Assembly (NCBI GenBank): GCA_018136815.1
Contig: CM030932.1
Span: forward strand, 5,122,407 to 5,186,406
From: Isochrysis galbana
Lineage: Eukaryota; Haptophyta; Isochrysidales; Isochrysidaceae
DNA length: 64,000 nucleotides
Direction of reading: 5' to 3'
Below, in pieces: positions 28,480 to 37,951 of the stretch; positions within the stretch are counted from its first letter, which is position 1, and the number at the start of each line of letters is the position of its first letter. Under the pieces are notes generated by a model. It saw only the letters and a program-made list of their open reading frames with translations. It ran no database searches and had not been told where the DNA came from. The position numbers were made by a program, and so were the translations under genes.

Positions 28480-29250
28480 TTACACCACCCCCTTCATTCC
28501 TTTGTCTTTGGTATCGGGGGGGGGGGCGCGTGCACTACAACGGGCCAAGTGCAGGGGGTGGGCTGGGGCAGACCTGCTGATGTGGTGTTCCTGTGGCAAA
28601 ACAAACGTAAACGCCTGTTGCATGTGACACTTCACACTTCGTGCCCCTGAGAGGTCTCGGCCCCCTCTTCTCGCGTCTTTTTCAAGTATCTCCGCGTTTT
28701 CACGGCATTCGTGTGTCGCTCGGGGTGTCGGCCTGTAAACATACCGTAAACAGGCGTGAGTCTTACCTTTTCTTGGGTCAGATCGCGTCGTTTTTTTGTC
28801 GTTCTTTTCTCGCGGTCCTCTTCGTTCTCTTACGGGCGTGCGATGCCTGCGCGCGCCATGGCACCCCTCTGAGGGGACCCTCGGGTCCCCCCAGAGGGCC
28901 AGCTGGGCCAGCTCAGGGGGCAGTGGAGGCTGGGGCTGGGCCCCTGGGCCCCTAGCCTCTCCTGCCTCTCCCTCGCTGGCCTCGCTGGTCCTGGGTGCTC
29001 TCCTGGCGGCTCAGGTGGTCTGTGGCTCAGTGGTGGAGTGGGGGGTCAGTACGATCAAGGGCCAGTGCAGGCGAATGCGTGCGGCGCGCGGTGCGCGCTC
29101 GGCGAGGGTCTGTGCCAGAGTGATGTCAGCTCAGCCCCTGCCAGCAGGCAGGGGCTGAGGTTGAGTGTGCAGGCCCACCCAGGGGGTGTCTGCGATGGAG
29201 GAAGGGGGGCACGGGGCCCCCATGACCCTATCAGTTTTACCGCTGATAGT
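28480..29250 (-). repeat. Dispersed hairpin-ended repeat family A, copy 2
   Basis: Inverted match to 19262-20045. Shared blocks are GTGCACTAC-ACGGGCCA, ACAAACGTAAACGC, GTAAACAGG-TGAGTCTTACC, the GCGCGCGCCATGG block, the CAGCCCCTGCC stem and the end hairpin CTATCAGTTTTACCGCTGATAG at 29228-29249 followed by TTG. Confidence 0.75.
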
Positions 29251-29261
29251 TGTGTAATAAA

Positions 29262-29460
29262 CCTTTTAATAGTCTCACCGCACACGCGGCCGTGGACCCT
29301 CTACTTTCTACTCACGTAGGAGACTTTCTACACCCCCACTTCCCCGGCCCTTCTCCCCCCGCCATAAGGCGACTCCCCCCGTGCACTACTAGGGGATAGG
29401 GGTGAAGGGCTTAGATATGGTCCGGTGGCCCGCGCCCCCCCCGGTGATCATTCCCCCCCT
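29262..29460 (+). repeat. Dispersed repeat family G, copy 1
   Basis: From CCTTTTAATAGTCTCACCGC through CTTCTCCCCCCGCCATAAGGCG to GGGGTGAAGGGCTTAGATATGGTCCGGTGGCC. It recurs inverted at 47475-47720. A shorter relative occurs near 39890-40030. Confidence 0.65.
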
Positions 29461-29489
29461 TCCTCCTGTGTCTCCGAGTGGGCGGCGGT

Positions 29490-30010
29490 CTCAGCCCCGA
29501 CTTATCCTGTAAACAGGAGCGGGACTTACCTATTTTTCGGTGAGCGGAGCTCTCGCTCCGCCCACCCCCTTCTCCGCGCTCTCTCTCCCCTCTCCTGCGG
29601 CACGCGCGATGGCGCGCCTGCGGCAGGCCTGCAGCTGCCTGCTGGCGACCCCTGGAGGCTCATGGAGGCCAGCTCTGGGGGCAGAGGAGGCTAAGACTGG
29701 GCCCTGGTCTCCCCTGCCTCTCCCTCGCTGGCGCTCCTGAGCCTCTGGGGCCCCCAATCTGCACCTGTCTGCCTGTCGACCAGGGGGGGGGGGGGTTGGA
29801 GCAATGGGCTGGCCACGAGGGGCCAGGATGGGCGAATGGGGCGAGCCTGTGGGGAAGGGAGTGGGTCAGTAGGGCAGTGGCCTCCTGGCAAGCCATCAGG
29901 CGTGCCAGGAGGATGGGTGGTTCCTCCCCCATGGCAGGGGAGGAGTGGAGAGAGGGGGGGGCTCGTGCCCCCCCATGGGGCAACCAAGTATAAACTTAGT
30001 TGCGCTGATA
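29490..30010 (+). repeat. Dispersed hairpin-ended repeat family B, copy 1
   Basis: Carries CTGTAAACAGGAGCGGGACTTACC, the GCGCGATGGCGCGCC block, a GGCAAGCCATCAGGCGTGCCAGGAG segment, GGTTCCTCCCCCATGGCAGGGGAGGAG, a GGGGGGGCTCGTGCCCCCCC stem, and the end hairpin AACCAAGTATAAACTTAGTT at 29981-30001 followed by G. Other copies are at 34310-34550 and 48180-48686. Confidence 0.75.
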
Positions 30011-30164
30011 GTTGTGTAAATAAAGACATAACGACGTTTTTGCACTTCATCCTAGGTGGTACCTGGTGTTGCGGGTGGGGGAGGGATATTTTGGGTGCGT
30101 GCTATACTTAGCACGCCCCATCTCTAGGGCGGTCAAACAGGGCTTTAAACTTCTAAACTTCTAA

Positions 30165-30680
30165 AGGTGAAAATTCACCAACCTAAACCTACTTTTATAA
30201 GTGGGGGTCAATGGGGGCCTCGCGCCCCCCTCTCTCCATCGCGGACACCCCCCGGGGTGGGCCCGTACATTCAACCTCAGCCCCTGCCCTCTGGCAGGGG
30301 CTGGGCAATCATCATTCTGGCCCAGCCAGACCCCTAGTGGGCGCGGGCTGCGAGCCGCACTCCCAGGCCCGCATGGGCTAGCTCTCGTACTGACTCCCCC
30401 CCCATCCCTGGTCACCAGGCAGACAGGGGACTCAGGGCGGCACCCAAGGCCAGCGAGGCGAGCAAGGGAGAGGCAGGGGGGGCCAGGGGCTGAGCCCCAG
30501 CCTCCACTGCCCCCTGAGCTGCCCCTGCTGGCCCTATGGGCGCCCCTGAAGGACCTCTGCTGAGAGCAGGCCATGGCGCGCCGCATGGCGACGCGCCGCA
30601 GGGACCGGGGCGGAAGAGAATGGAACGAGGGAGAGGGCCCGCGCACACGCGCCGGCAAATTTTCTTTTTGCGTTGGGGGG
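30165..30680 (+). repeat. Dispersed hairpin-ended repeat family C, copy 1
   Basis: Begins ACCTACTTTTATAAGTGG, then GTCAATGGGGGCCTCGCGCC, GGACACCCCCCGGGGTGGGCC, the CAGCCCCTGCC/GGCAGGGGCTG stem and GGGGCTGAGCCCCAGCCTCC, ending past GCCATGGCGCGCCGCATGGCG. It matches 52230-52803 inverted and the start of 40045-40210. Confidence 0.75.
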
Positions 30681-32045
30681 CCCAGACGCGCCCAAATATC
30701 CTTGAAATATCCACAGCTATCAAATTCCAAAAAATCTGCCCAAATATCCAGGAGATATATCCGGATATTTTGGCCTACCCCTAGGAGGTGACCTCTCCTC
30801 TCAACCTCCAGCGGCACCGACTCATCCTACCTACATAAGGTTAACGCTAGGGACGCGACGAACTAGACGGAACTATCGCGCTGGATGCCAGGAAGCAGCC
30901 AGGGCGGCAAGAAAAAGCAGGAGGGTCATGACAGACAGTGAGAGAGACAGTGCTACAGGGGTAGAGTCTAGAACCTGGGACAACTGGTGGCACTGCACAT
31001 CTCACGAAGATACCTTTGGGCCACGGTGTCTCAACAACACACCGGATAAGCACAAAGCCTTACATATACCCCACCGCGGTTCTTTGGATAATACTTTGAG
31101 ACAAACAGGAAGGCGCGCGAGGGGAGAGAGAAGGAATCGAGAATATAGGGAATCGGCGGGTATTGTCTTAGTATGAGCCGATGAAGCGTCGTGGGTGTTG
31201 ATGAAGGTGAGATTCCTTAGATGCACTAAGTCGATCTAGAGTGAGCTGAGATCCCCAAGATGAAGGCGAGGTCTAGAAGTCGATGTGCAAATGACTCGGG
31301 AACCCTAGAACTCGATGTGCATCAACTGCAGATGATTATGTGGAGAAGAGTCTGGAAGGTGGTGCACATGATGAAGGAGGCTGATGACTTGATGAAGAGG
31401 AATCCGGCAGACAAACTTATCGGTAAAGACGATTCTATCGGTGAGCCGGTAAAGACGATTCTATCGGTAAGCGGCAAGGACCGATGGATTGTGTTGGTAG
31501 ATGACGGCACTCTGTGATAGGAACCTAAACAATCGACCCGGGCCAAGAGGGCGCGCACGACAAAAACCAAAGTTCAAAAGGCCTGCCCGGACCCCACACC
31601 CACACGCTCCGAACCAAGTCTTAGGTAGTGTACCGAGGCCGGACCCCGGAAACCGAAGAAAAAGGAAAGAAGGGGGGCAGGGGAAGAGGTGGAGGGAGCG
31701 AAGTTAAGGGCGGTGTCAGTAACGAAGGGTAGTCCCGTGACTAGTAGGTGTGTAGCCCAGAATCTTCAGATGTCAGATTTTTTTTTTATGCGTCTGAGGG
31801 GTCGTTCGGGGCGGGGGCGGTTGTCGTTCCTTCTCAGACGAGTCTCTCGGCGAGTCCGAGCGCTGTCGCTACGAGTAAACTTAGTTGTTCCTGCGAGTGA
31901 GACAGAGAAGAGCCGAGTTATGTGAAATCATTTAAACAAGGTTGCATTGTTATATTTTAAATAAAACGGTTGCGAACACTAGGCGCTGGTGCAGGGGCTT
32001 TCTCGACGGAGCTTGTCGCCTGGACCGACTAGGAACGACCAGTCT
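30681..32045. other. Intergenic, nothing recognised
   Basis: 30690-30780 is rich in AAATATCC repeats. Short open frames at 31260-31517 and elsewhere carry no recognised domain. Confidence 0.35.
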
Positions 32046-32318
32046 CTATGCACACCGGCTCAGCCGCTGGTACCACTTCATATGTGGGGAGGCCAGAAAC
32101 CCTGCCGCCTCGCCAGGGGGGGAACGCTGCGCAGATGAACCAAGACCACGATCACATGTACTACAGCGGCGAAGAATATCCTCACAAACGCCCTGCAATT
32201 CGCTCGGCAAGCCCACTACATTGATGCGCAGTTTTTTTTGCAACGTCAAGTATTGTGCGCGTGTGCATCTTTCGTCACCCAGCATCCAGTACAATGCCTT
32301 TGACAAGGGTACACACAT
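32046..32318 (-). pseudogene. Possible decayed Copia-type retroelement fragment
   Basis: A 90-residue open frame contains LTLQKKLRINVVGLPSELQG followed by VCEDILRRCSTCDRG. The order Leu-rich helix, V-x-G-L-P, then two Cys-x2-3-Cys-like positions resembles the GAG-pre-integrase zinc-binding region of Copia elements. The expected His residues are not clear and no integrase or reverse transcriptase follows. This is a weak call; it could be chance. Confidence 0.25.
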
Positions 32319-32735
32319 GAGGATGCACCTGCGTACAGTTTTCCTGCATCACTCTTGCTAGTCAATCTCGTGTGCCTTGCAGTTGCAATTCTGTTCGGTG
32401 GTTCACTGTGGTTGTGGTAGTTTAGGAGTTGTCTTCAATGGATTTGAGCGTGGGCTGCGTTTGGCATCCACGATTGCATCTCATTCTCGCTCTTATAAGT
32501 TGGAGATCTCCTTGCAATTGCAGATTCCCAATGGCAGCAGAAAGGTGTTTTGACAATCATTCAATTTGAATTGTCGCCTCCCCACCTCCAGTGCAGCGTA
32601 CGTCGTGAGATGTGATTGGTCCACATTTGCGAGTCGTAGCTGTCTCGCAACTCCTCGAGGCCACAGAGAATACGAGCAAGTCATGGCAATCCATACCTGA
32701 AAAAGTGCAGCACTTGTGTGGAGGCCGCATCACCG
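32319..32735. other. Intergenic, nothing recognised
   Basis: Follows the 3' end of the small IQ-motif gene on the minus strand. No conserved frame is seen. Confidence 0.35.
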
Positions 32736-33308
32736 TTATCGCGTCGGGATCATTCCGCCAGAGGGAGGAGTTCCGAGAATACTTGAGCTTCCATGTCCCA
32801 CTGGCGTCTGTTCGGTGCTAGGGGTCGACACGCTGAGCCTGCTGCTCACAGGGCTCGTTCCAAGGCGTGACGTCATCATTCCCCTGGGCGTCCCACGTGC
32901 AGTCAGCATCGCATCGACCGCTGCAGCGAGCCAGTCCATTTGCGCACGGCGCGCGTCTGTCGTCACGGGCGACGAGGTGCGCACCTCATCGGCCCCTCTG
33001 CCTTTGGCGGCGAGTGCAATCTCGAGAGCGGAGAGGCGAAGTGGTCTGCCGTCCGTTGCGGCTGCGGCACACGATCGCTCAGGCGTCAGAAGCTCGCGGC
33101 GCGCTGCGTCCCACCGGCGACGGCGTGCAGCGTAGTTACGCACATGTGTGAAGGGCGCCGATGTTGGCTGGAGCGCCCAGGCGTGGTCGTCCCAGTGGTG
33201 CCGCATCTCAAGGCGGGCGCGCCAGCGCCGTTGGATCGTGACGATGAGCGCGAGCGCCTCCTCTGTCGCCTCGTACTGCGACGACCGCAGGCAGCGCAGG
33301 CAGCCCAT
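32736..33308 (-). CDS. Small IQ-motif protein with possible N-terminal lipidation site
   Basis: 190 aa from ATG 33308 to the stop at 32736. It starts MGCLRCLRSS: Gly2 with Cys3 and Cys6 is the arrangement of dual myristoylated and palmitoylated membrane-anchored proteins, although position 6 is not the usual Ser/Thr. Residues about 20-35 (ALIVTIQRRWRARLEMR) form an IQ-like calmodulin-binding helix, close to IQxxxRGxxxR with the final Arg one place late. The middle is Arg/Ala-rich helix; the last third is Ser/Thr/Pro/Gly-rich and probably disordered. A role in calcium/calmodulin signalling at a membrane is inference. The 3' end may be spliced differently. A pyrimidine-rich tract lies just upstream. 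Confidence 0.55.
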   Translation of the reverse strand: MGCLRCLRSSQYEATEEALALIVTIQRRWRARLEMRHHWDDHAWALQPTSAPFTHVRNYAARRRRWDAARRELLTPERSCAAAATDGRPLRLSALEIALAAKGRGADEVRTSSPVTTDARRAQMDWLAAAVDAMLTARGTPRGMMTSRLGTSPVSSRLSVSTPSTEQTPVGHGSSSILGTPPSGGMIPTR

Positions 33309-33314
33309 TCCCCC

Positions 33315-33450
33315 CCGGGCAGTGTCTCCGCCTCCCTCCCTCCCCTCCCCTCCTCTCTCCCTCCTCTCCCGCCGTTCGGTTCCTCCCTCTCCCTCTGTTG
33401 TTCTCTTTATCTGTCCCCTTCTCTACTTATACGTATTTTCTCTCCTGACG
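33315..33450. repeat. CT-rich tract upstream of the IQ-motif gene
   Basis: Mostly CCTC and TCTC repeats on the plus strand, immediately 5' of the minus-strand start at 33308. Confidence 0.7.
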
Positions 33451-34309
33451 GCCGACTCTCCTAGACTCCTCGCTCTCTCTTGGACAGCAGCAGCCGTAAA
33501 GAAAAGTAAGAGTCCGTGAAGAAGGATTGGAGGAGAGAGAGACCGAGGGAGACTCTCTCTCTCTTTCTTTCATCACAGAGAGAGAGGACGCCCTCGAAAC
33601 GCAGCGGGAGTGTGGAGAGAGAAAAGGAGTGGCGAGAGAAGATGCTTTGGACTTACGGTAAATTGGCGTCCTATTTCTTGTAAACGCACCGCGTCTTCGA
33701 GGCAACCGCGAGCACCTCCCAAGGCGCTTCTTCGCCGCTTTAATACTATCATACATAGATACTATACTCTATTCTCAAATTTGGACGGAAGTAGTCCCTC
33801 GACGATGGCCACCTCATCCTCTCTCGGCCTATTTCATCTTTGGAACGGTTATTAAGAGAAAAGTGGGAGGGGGAGAGGGGGAGGGGGAAGGGGGAGAGAG
33901 AGGGGGAGAGAGAGCGAGGGGGAGGGAGAGAGGGAGAGAGGGGGGAGGGAGAGAGGGGGAAGAGACAAAGAAACAGACAGAGAGAGCTGAAAGAGGGTTT
34001 GGCTAGGAGGGAGGGGAGGAAGGGGGGAGAGGCAGTGTGGAAGCTTTCAGGTTGTGGTGGAAGAGAAAACAGGGGCACGGAGAAGGAAGACAGCGGACGG
34101 CGGCGCGCGGTGGGGGAGAGGAGGAGGTGAGGAGAGAGCCGAGCAGCACCTCTCAACTGACGGCGCAGCCCCCCCCCCCCCACCCCCAACCCCGACGCAG
34201 CCAACGGGAAGCCGCGGAGGAGGAAGTCCACCTCTCCACCTCCCACTTACCCGACGCAGCCAACGTAACGAGCAACGAGCCTCAGCCGGAGACCATAAAC
34301 CCCAGCCGG
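33451..34309. other. Intergenic with GA microsatellite
   Basis: 33860-34020 is GGGAGAGA-type purine repeat. The rest has no recognised coding sequence. A CCCACTTACCCGACGCAGCCAACG segment near 34240 duplicates ACCCCGACGCAGCCAACGGG near 34190. Confidence 0.5.
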
Positions 34310-34550
34310 GGGTTTTGGAGCGATGGGCTGGCCACAACAGGCCAAGGCGAGCGAGACGGGCGAGCTTGCCAGAGAGAGAGCTGAGAGTGGGCCAGCACGG
34401 CAGTCTGCTCCTGGCAAGCCATCAGGCATCAGGCATGCCAGGAGCACTGGTGGTTCCTCTCCCATGGCAGGGGGGGAGTGGAGAGGGGGAGACGGGGGGG
34501 CTCGTGCCCCCCCATGGGCCATGGGCGAACTAAGTATGAACTTAGTTGGG
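34310..34550 (+). repeat. Dispersed hairpin-ended repeat family B, copy 2 (3' part)
   Basis: Matches the last about 240 bp of copy 1, including GCAAGCCATCAGGCATGCCAGG, the CTCGTGCCCCCCCATGG stem and the hairpin AACTAAGTATGAACTTAGTT at 34530-34549 followed by G. Confidence 0.75.
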
Positions 34551-34886
34551 ATTCCCGTAGATAGGCCCGCGCCTAGGCCCAGGGGACGCGTACATCTTCG
34601 GGGGTGAGATGTGCGGGTTGTGCCATATCGGTTGCGATAGTGCACCTTCTCATGTGAGGATGGAGGATAGTATTCTCAGGGCTCTGAAGTTGGTTAGGGG
34701 AAGGGCGAGGGAGCAAGTTGTGACTAGACGAGAGCACGCGCTATCTCCAACTCACAGAGGAGCGACCAACACACCAGGAACCACCATACTGCTCACCACA
34801 CTGCTTATTCATCGCGAATCTCGAAACGCACAGAGCGTGTTGAAGCACGAGCCGCAGCTGGATCTGCGCACGGCGATGATCCTAGA
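34551..34886. other. Intergenic, nothing recognised
   Basis: Region 3' of the RsmD-like gene; no feature supported. Confidence 0.35.
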
Positions 34887-36296
34887 CTACTTCTTGCCGA
34901 ACGACACGAACTCCTCTGTGAATGGCGGCAAGTCGAGCTTACCGCTTGGGCGGTTGACGTACAGGGCGAGCACCGTCCTCCCATACTTCCGGTTGCGTAG
35001 CCCGACGAGCTGGCCATTAAACAGGCTTTGAGGGAAGATGCCTAGCTCGACGGGGTACTCGATGACGACGAGCGTGTCCTCACCAACGAGCCTTGAGCCT
35101 GCGATGGCAGACATGAGGTCCGAGTAGATGACCTCCTCATACGGCGGAGTGACCTGAGAAGAGGGAATCCGCTCGACAGCGTCAATGTGGCATTCCGTTC
35201 AGCACGTGCATCGCCCCCGCTCTCCCAATACTAGCCGATTGGCGATGGGGGCGACGCGCTCACCGTGACCATTTCGAAAACCCGGTCGCCCAGCCCGAAA
35301 CGTTCCGGCGAATTGAGCACAGCGTAGACATCGGCTTCGATCACATTGACGGATTTGGACTCATCGAGGGACTCACAATTGGATCGGATGACTTCCGTGC
35401 AGACCTGAGGCGCGTACGAGCACAGGAATGTTTGCCGTGTACCTCACCATGGTTGCGGAAGGCTGCTGGGAAAGGATGATTTCGGGCGAGGATATGATAG
35501 CAGGGAGTTGCGTAGACAGGGTACTTTGCGGAGCCACAACTTCTGCCTCTGTTTGGATGCGGCACACTGCGAACGACTCCCTCACCGGTGAAAAGTCCAC
35601 GAAAGTAGCACGCCCAATTCCGCGCGAGAGCGCCTCAATCCCCACAACGCCCGAGCCAGAGAAGAGGTCGAGAGTTGCAGCGGACTCTCGTAGAATACCC
35701 GTCGGATACAACATCGAGAAGAGGGCCTCACGCACGCGCGACATCATCGGGCGCATGTAAACGGCGGGCGTGACAAGTCGCCGTCCGCGATGTGCCCCCC
35801 CTGAGACGACCAGCCGTTGAAGCTCACGCACTTGCATCTCCTTGCCCTGCTTCCGTACCCGCGGTGGCTTGTCCGACCCGCCACCTGCCCGCACCTCTCG
35901 CCGTGGTCTGTCACGCCGACCACGCCCGTCACCACTGTCTGCGGCGATTTCGGAGCCAGATGTATGTAGCCCGGCCGAGTGCTGCAGGCGCCTCGGGGCA
36001 TACACCTTAGCGGTTGGGAGGCCCTGAGCGTCTCTTGGTAACGCCTTCTTTGGCATTGGGCCCGCATCGCATCTCAGGCTCATGGTACGTCGGAGTGGTG
36101 ATGCTATCGGCACAGTCTGCCACCAGAGTATCGAGGCTGCTGCGCTCGCCGACAGGCATGCCGCGGAAGATGTCAGGCCCGAGGCGACAACGCCGAAGAG
36201 GACGATCCTCGCTGCTCCTCTTGTTGTGCTCACACCTGCTGCGGCGCGGTCCAACGTGGGAAAGGAGGAGGCTTTGAGTAGGGTGCTTGGCTGCAT
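34887..36296 (-). CDS. RsmD-family rRNA (guanine-N2) methyltransferase, probably organellar
   Basis: Three exons, 36296-35586, 35404-35264 and 35153-34887, join in frame to 372 aa. The N-terminal about 150 residues are Ala/Ser/Arg-rich with a hydrophobic patch, as in an organelle-targeting leader, then basic linker. The domain starts at VSGGAHRGRRLVTP, then RPMMSRVREALFSMLYPTGI (RsmD signature), SAM-binding LDLFSGSGVVGIEALSRG, FVDFSP, VNVIEADVY, and the C-terminal GLRNRKYGRTVLALY. Bacterial RsmD methylates G966 of 16S rRNA; nuclear-encoded relatives act in plastids or mitochondria. The catalytic [DN]-P-P-[FY] motif reads T-P-P-Y across the exon 2/3 junction. GTCAC occurs on both sides of this intron, so the exact junction is ambiguous by one repeat, but none of the in-frame options restores Asp or Asn. 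Confidence 0.85.
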
Positions 36297-36774
36297 CTGT
36301 TTGCATGCGTCGACGTGCAGACCTCATGCGCGCTGCTCGTTCTCAGGACTTGCATTTGTAGTATACTCTCGCAAGTTTTTCAGCATCGCTCGCGGCGGCG
36401 CATTCACATACATGTGTCAGGCCTGCACGCGGCATAAAAGCGGCCTCTTGTTGCTCATCACGCGAGCAGCGCGCAATTAATGAGCGCACACTGCACGGGG
36501 TAGTGCCCCACCTCCCTCCCACCCTGCCCGTCCCCATCCCAACCCCCTTCTTCCCCCCTCCCAGGTAAGCAGTGCTCGCACGCGAGACCCGATATGTGTC
36601 GCCTGTCCGTTTTTCAGGCACTCTTTCTTCTCGCCTTGCATCCATGGCAGCGGCGCGGTCGCGTCGGATACAACTTGGCTGAGTACGCTCATCATGCAAG
36701 TGAGGCGTGGGTGCCGGCTGAAATCCCTACAAGTCGCACCGACTCACATCCACTCGCCATGCACACGAACGACC
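36297..36774. other. Intergenic, nothing recognised
   Basis: Upstream of the RsmD-like gene; short frames only. Confidence 0.35.
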
Positions 36775-37140
36775 CCGCTTCCTCTCTCCATCCATTCTCC
36801 GCCTTTCTCCGCTCTCTCTCCGCTCGCTCTCCCCTCTGTCCGTCCCTCCTCGGCCCCTCCGCCTCCCTCTCCTCTCTCTGTCCCTCCTCGGCCCCTCCGC
36901 CTCTCTCCCCTCTCTCCATCCCTCCTCCGCCCCTCTGCCTCTCTCCCCTCTCTCCGTCTCTTCTGCGCCCCTCTGCCTCTCTCCCCTCTCTCCATCCCTC
37001 CTCCGCCCCTCTGCCTCTCTCCCCTCTCTCCGCCCCTCCTCCGCCCCTCTGCCTCTCTCCCCTCTCTCCGCCCCTCCTCCACCCCTCTGCCTCTCTCCCC
37101 TCTCTCCCCTCTCTCCATCTCTCCTTTGCCTCTCTCTGCT
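36775..37140. repeat. Pyrimidine minisatellite, about 35-bp unit
   Basis: About ten copies of a unit resembling CCTCTGCCTCTCTCCCCTCT followed by CTCCATCCCTCCTCCGCCC. All frames on both strands stay open and read as Leu/Pro/Ser or Arg/Glu/Gly repeats; these are artefacts. Confidence 0.9.
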
Positions 37141-37324
37141 CTCTGCTCGTCTCCAATGGTGCCTCGCAAACGGGCGGACGGAGAGATGCGAGGCTCTCGG
37201 CATGCGTGGCCCTAGCCGGCGTGGACGCGGTGTCGCAGTCGTGCAGCGGCGGGCTGCGGTGCAGCTGTCGCCGAGGAACCTTGCGGGCGCACCTGCGCGG
37301 ACCCTCCTCGTCGCCATCGCGGGG

Positions 37325-37560
37325 GAGGGGTAGAGAGAGAGAGAGGGAGAGAACTAGAGAGGGAGGGAGGGAGGGAGGGAGGGAGGGAGCGAGGGAAAAT
37401 CAGGAAATATAGATGTATATACGTATATAAAGAGGAAGAGAGAGGTAGAGAGGGAGAAAGAGAGAGGGAGCGAGCGTGGGGGGAATTCATATGTACACGG
37501 AGAGAAAGAGGTAAGAAGAGAGAGGAGAACCAGAGCGGAGAGAGGGGGAGACAATAAGAG
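37325..37560. repeat. GA-rich microsatellite cluster
   Basis: GAGAGAGG and GGGAGGGA repeats, including a clean GGGA run at 37357-37394. Confidence 0.8.
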
Positions 37561-37794
37561 ACGGAAAGAAAAGTAGCTGTACTCTAGGGTTCACTAGAGT
37601 AGAGAGAGTGAAGGCGTGGATGGACGTCGCCGGTTTCACCACTAAAATAAAGTAAAGGGGGAATCCTATTTATGTAATTTACAGTTCACACGGGCATGCC
37701 GATGCCGATGGGCATTCGGAGTAGAGAAAGTAAAGTAGCTACACCCCACCGCTGTGCGTGCCCCCTTCGGTATCTCCACCGGCGCCGCGTCCCT

Positions 37795-37935
37795 CCGGCC
37801 CTGGGGGGGAGGGGGGGGGGGGAAGGGGAGAGGGGGGGGGGGCGGAGGGAGGAGAAGGGGGAAGTGAAAAGCTGGGAGGGGGTGGGGGGGGGGGAAGGGG
37901 GAAAGGGACCGACTGGGGGGGGAGAGGGGAGGGAG
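37795..37935. repeat. Poly-G tract upstream of the YTH gene
   Basis: Runs of 6-11 G separated by single A residues, ending about 20 bp before ATG 37952. It is the same promoter-side arrangement seen at the receptor gene. Confidence 0.85.
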
Positions 37936-37951
37936 TCTGGCCCGCCACCCG

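Noticed and set aside
31260-31517. 85-codon plus-strand frame ending in GKDRWIVLVDDGTL
   Set aside because: Short and unrecognised, with no neighbouring exon or repeat evidence.
36594-37412. Frames of up to 270 codons on both strands
   Set aside because: Translation of a 35-bp pyrimidine minisatellite; Leu/Pro/Ser and Arg/Glu repeats with no domain.
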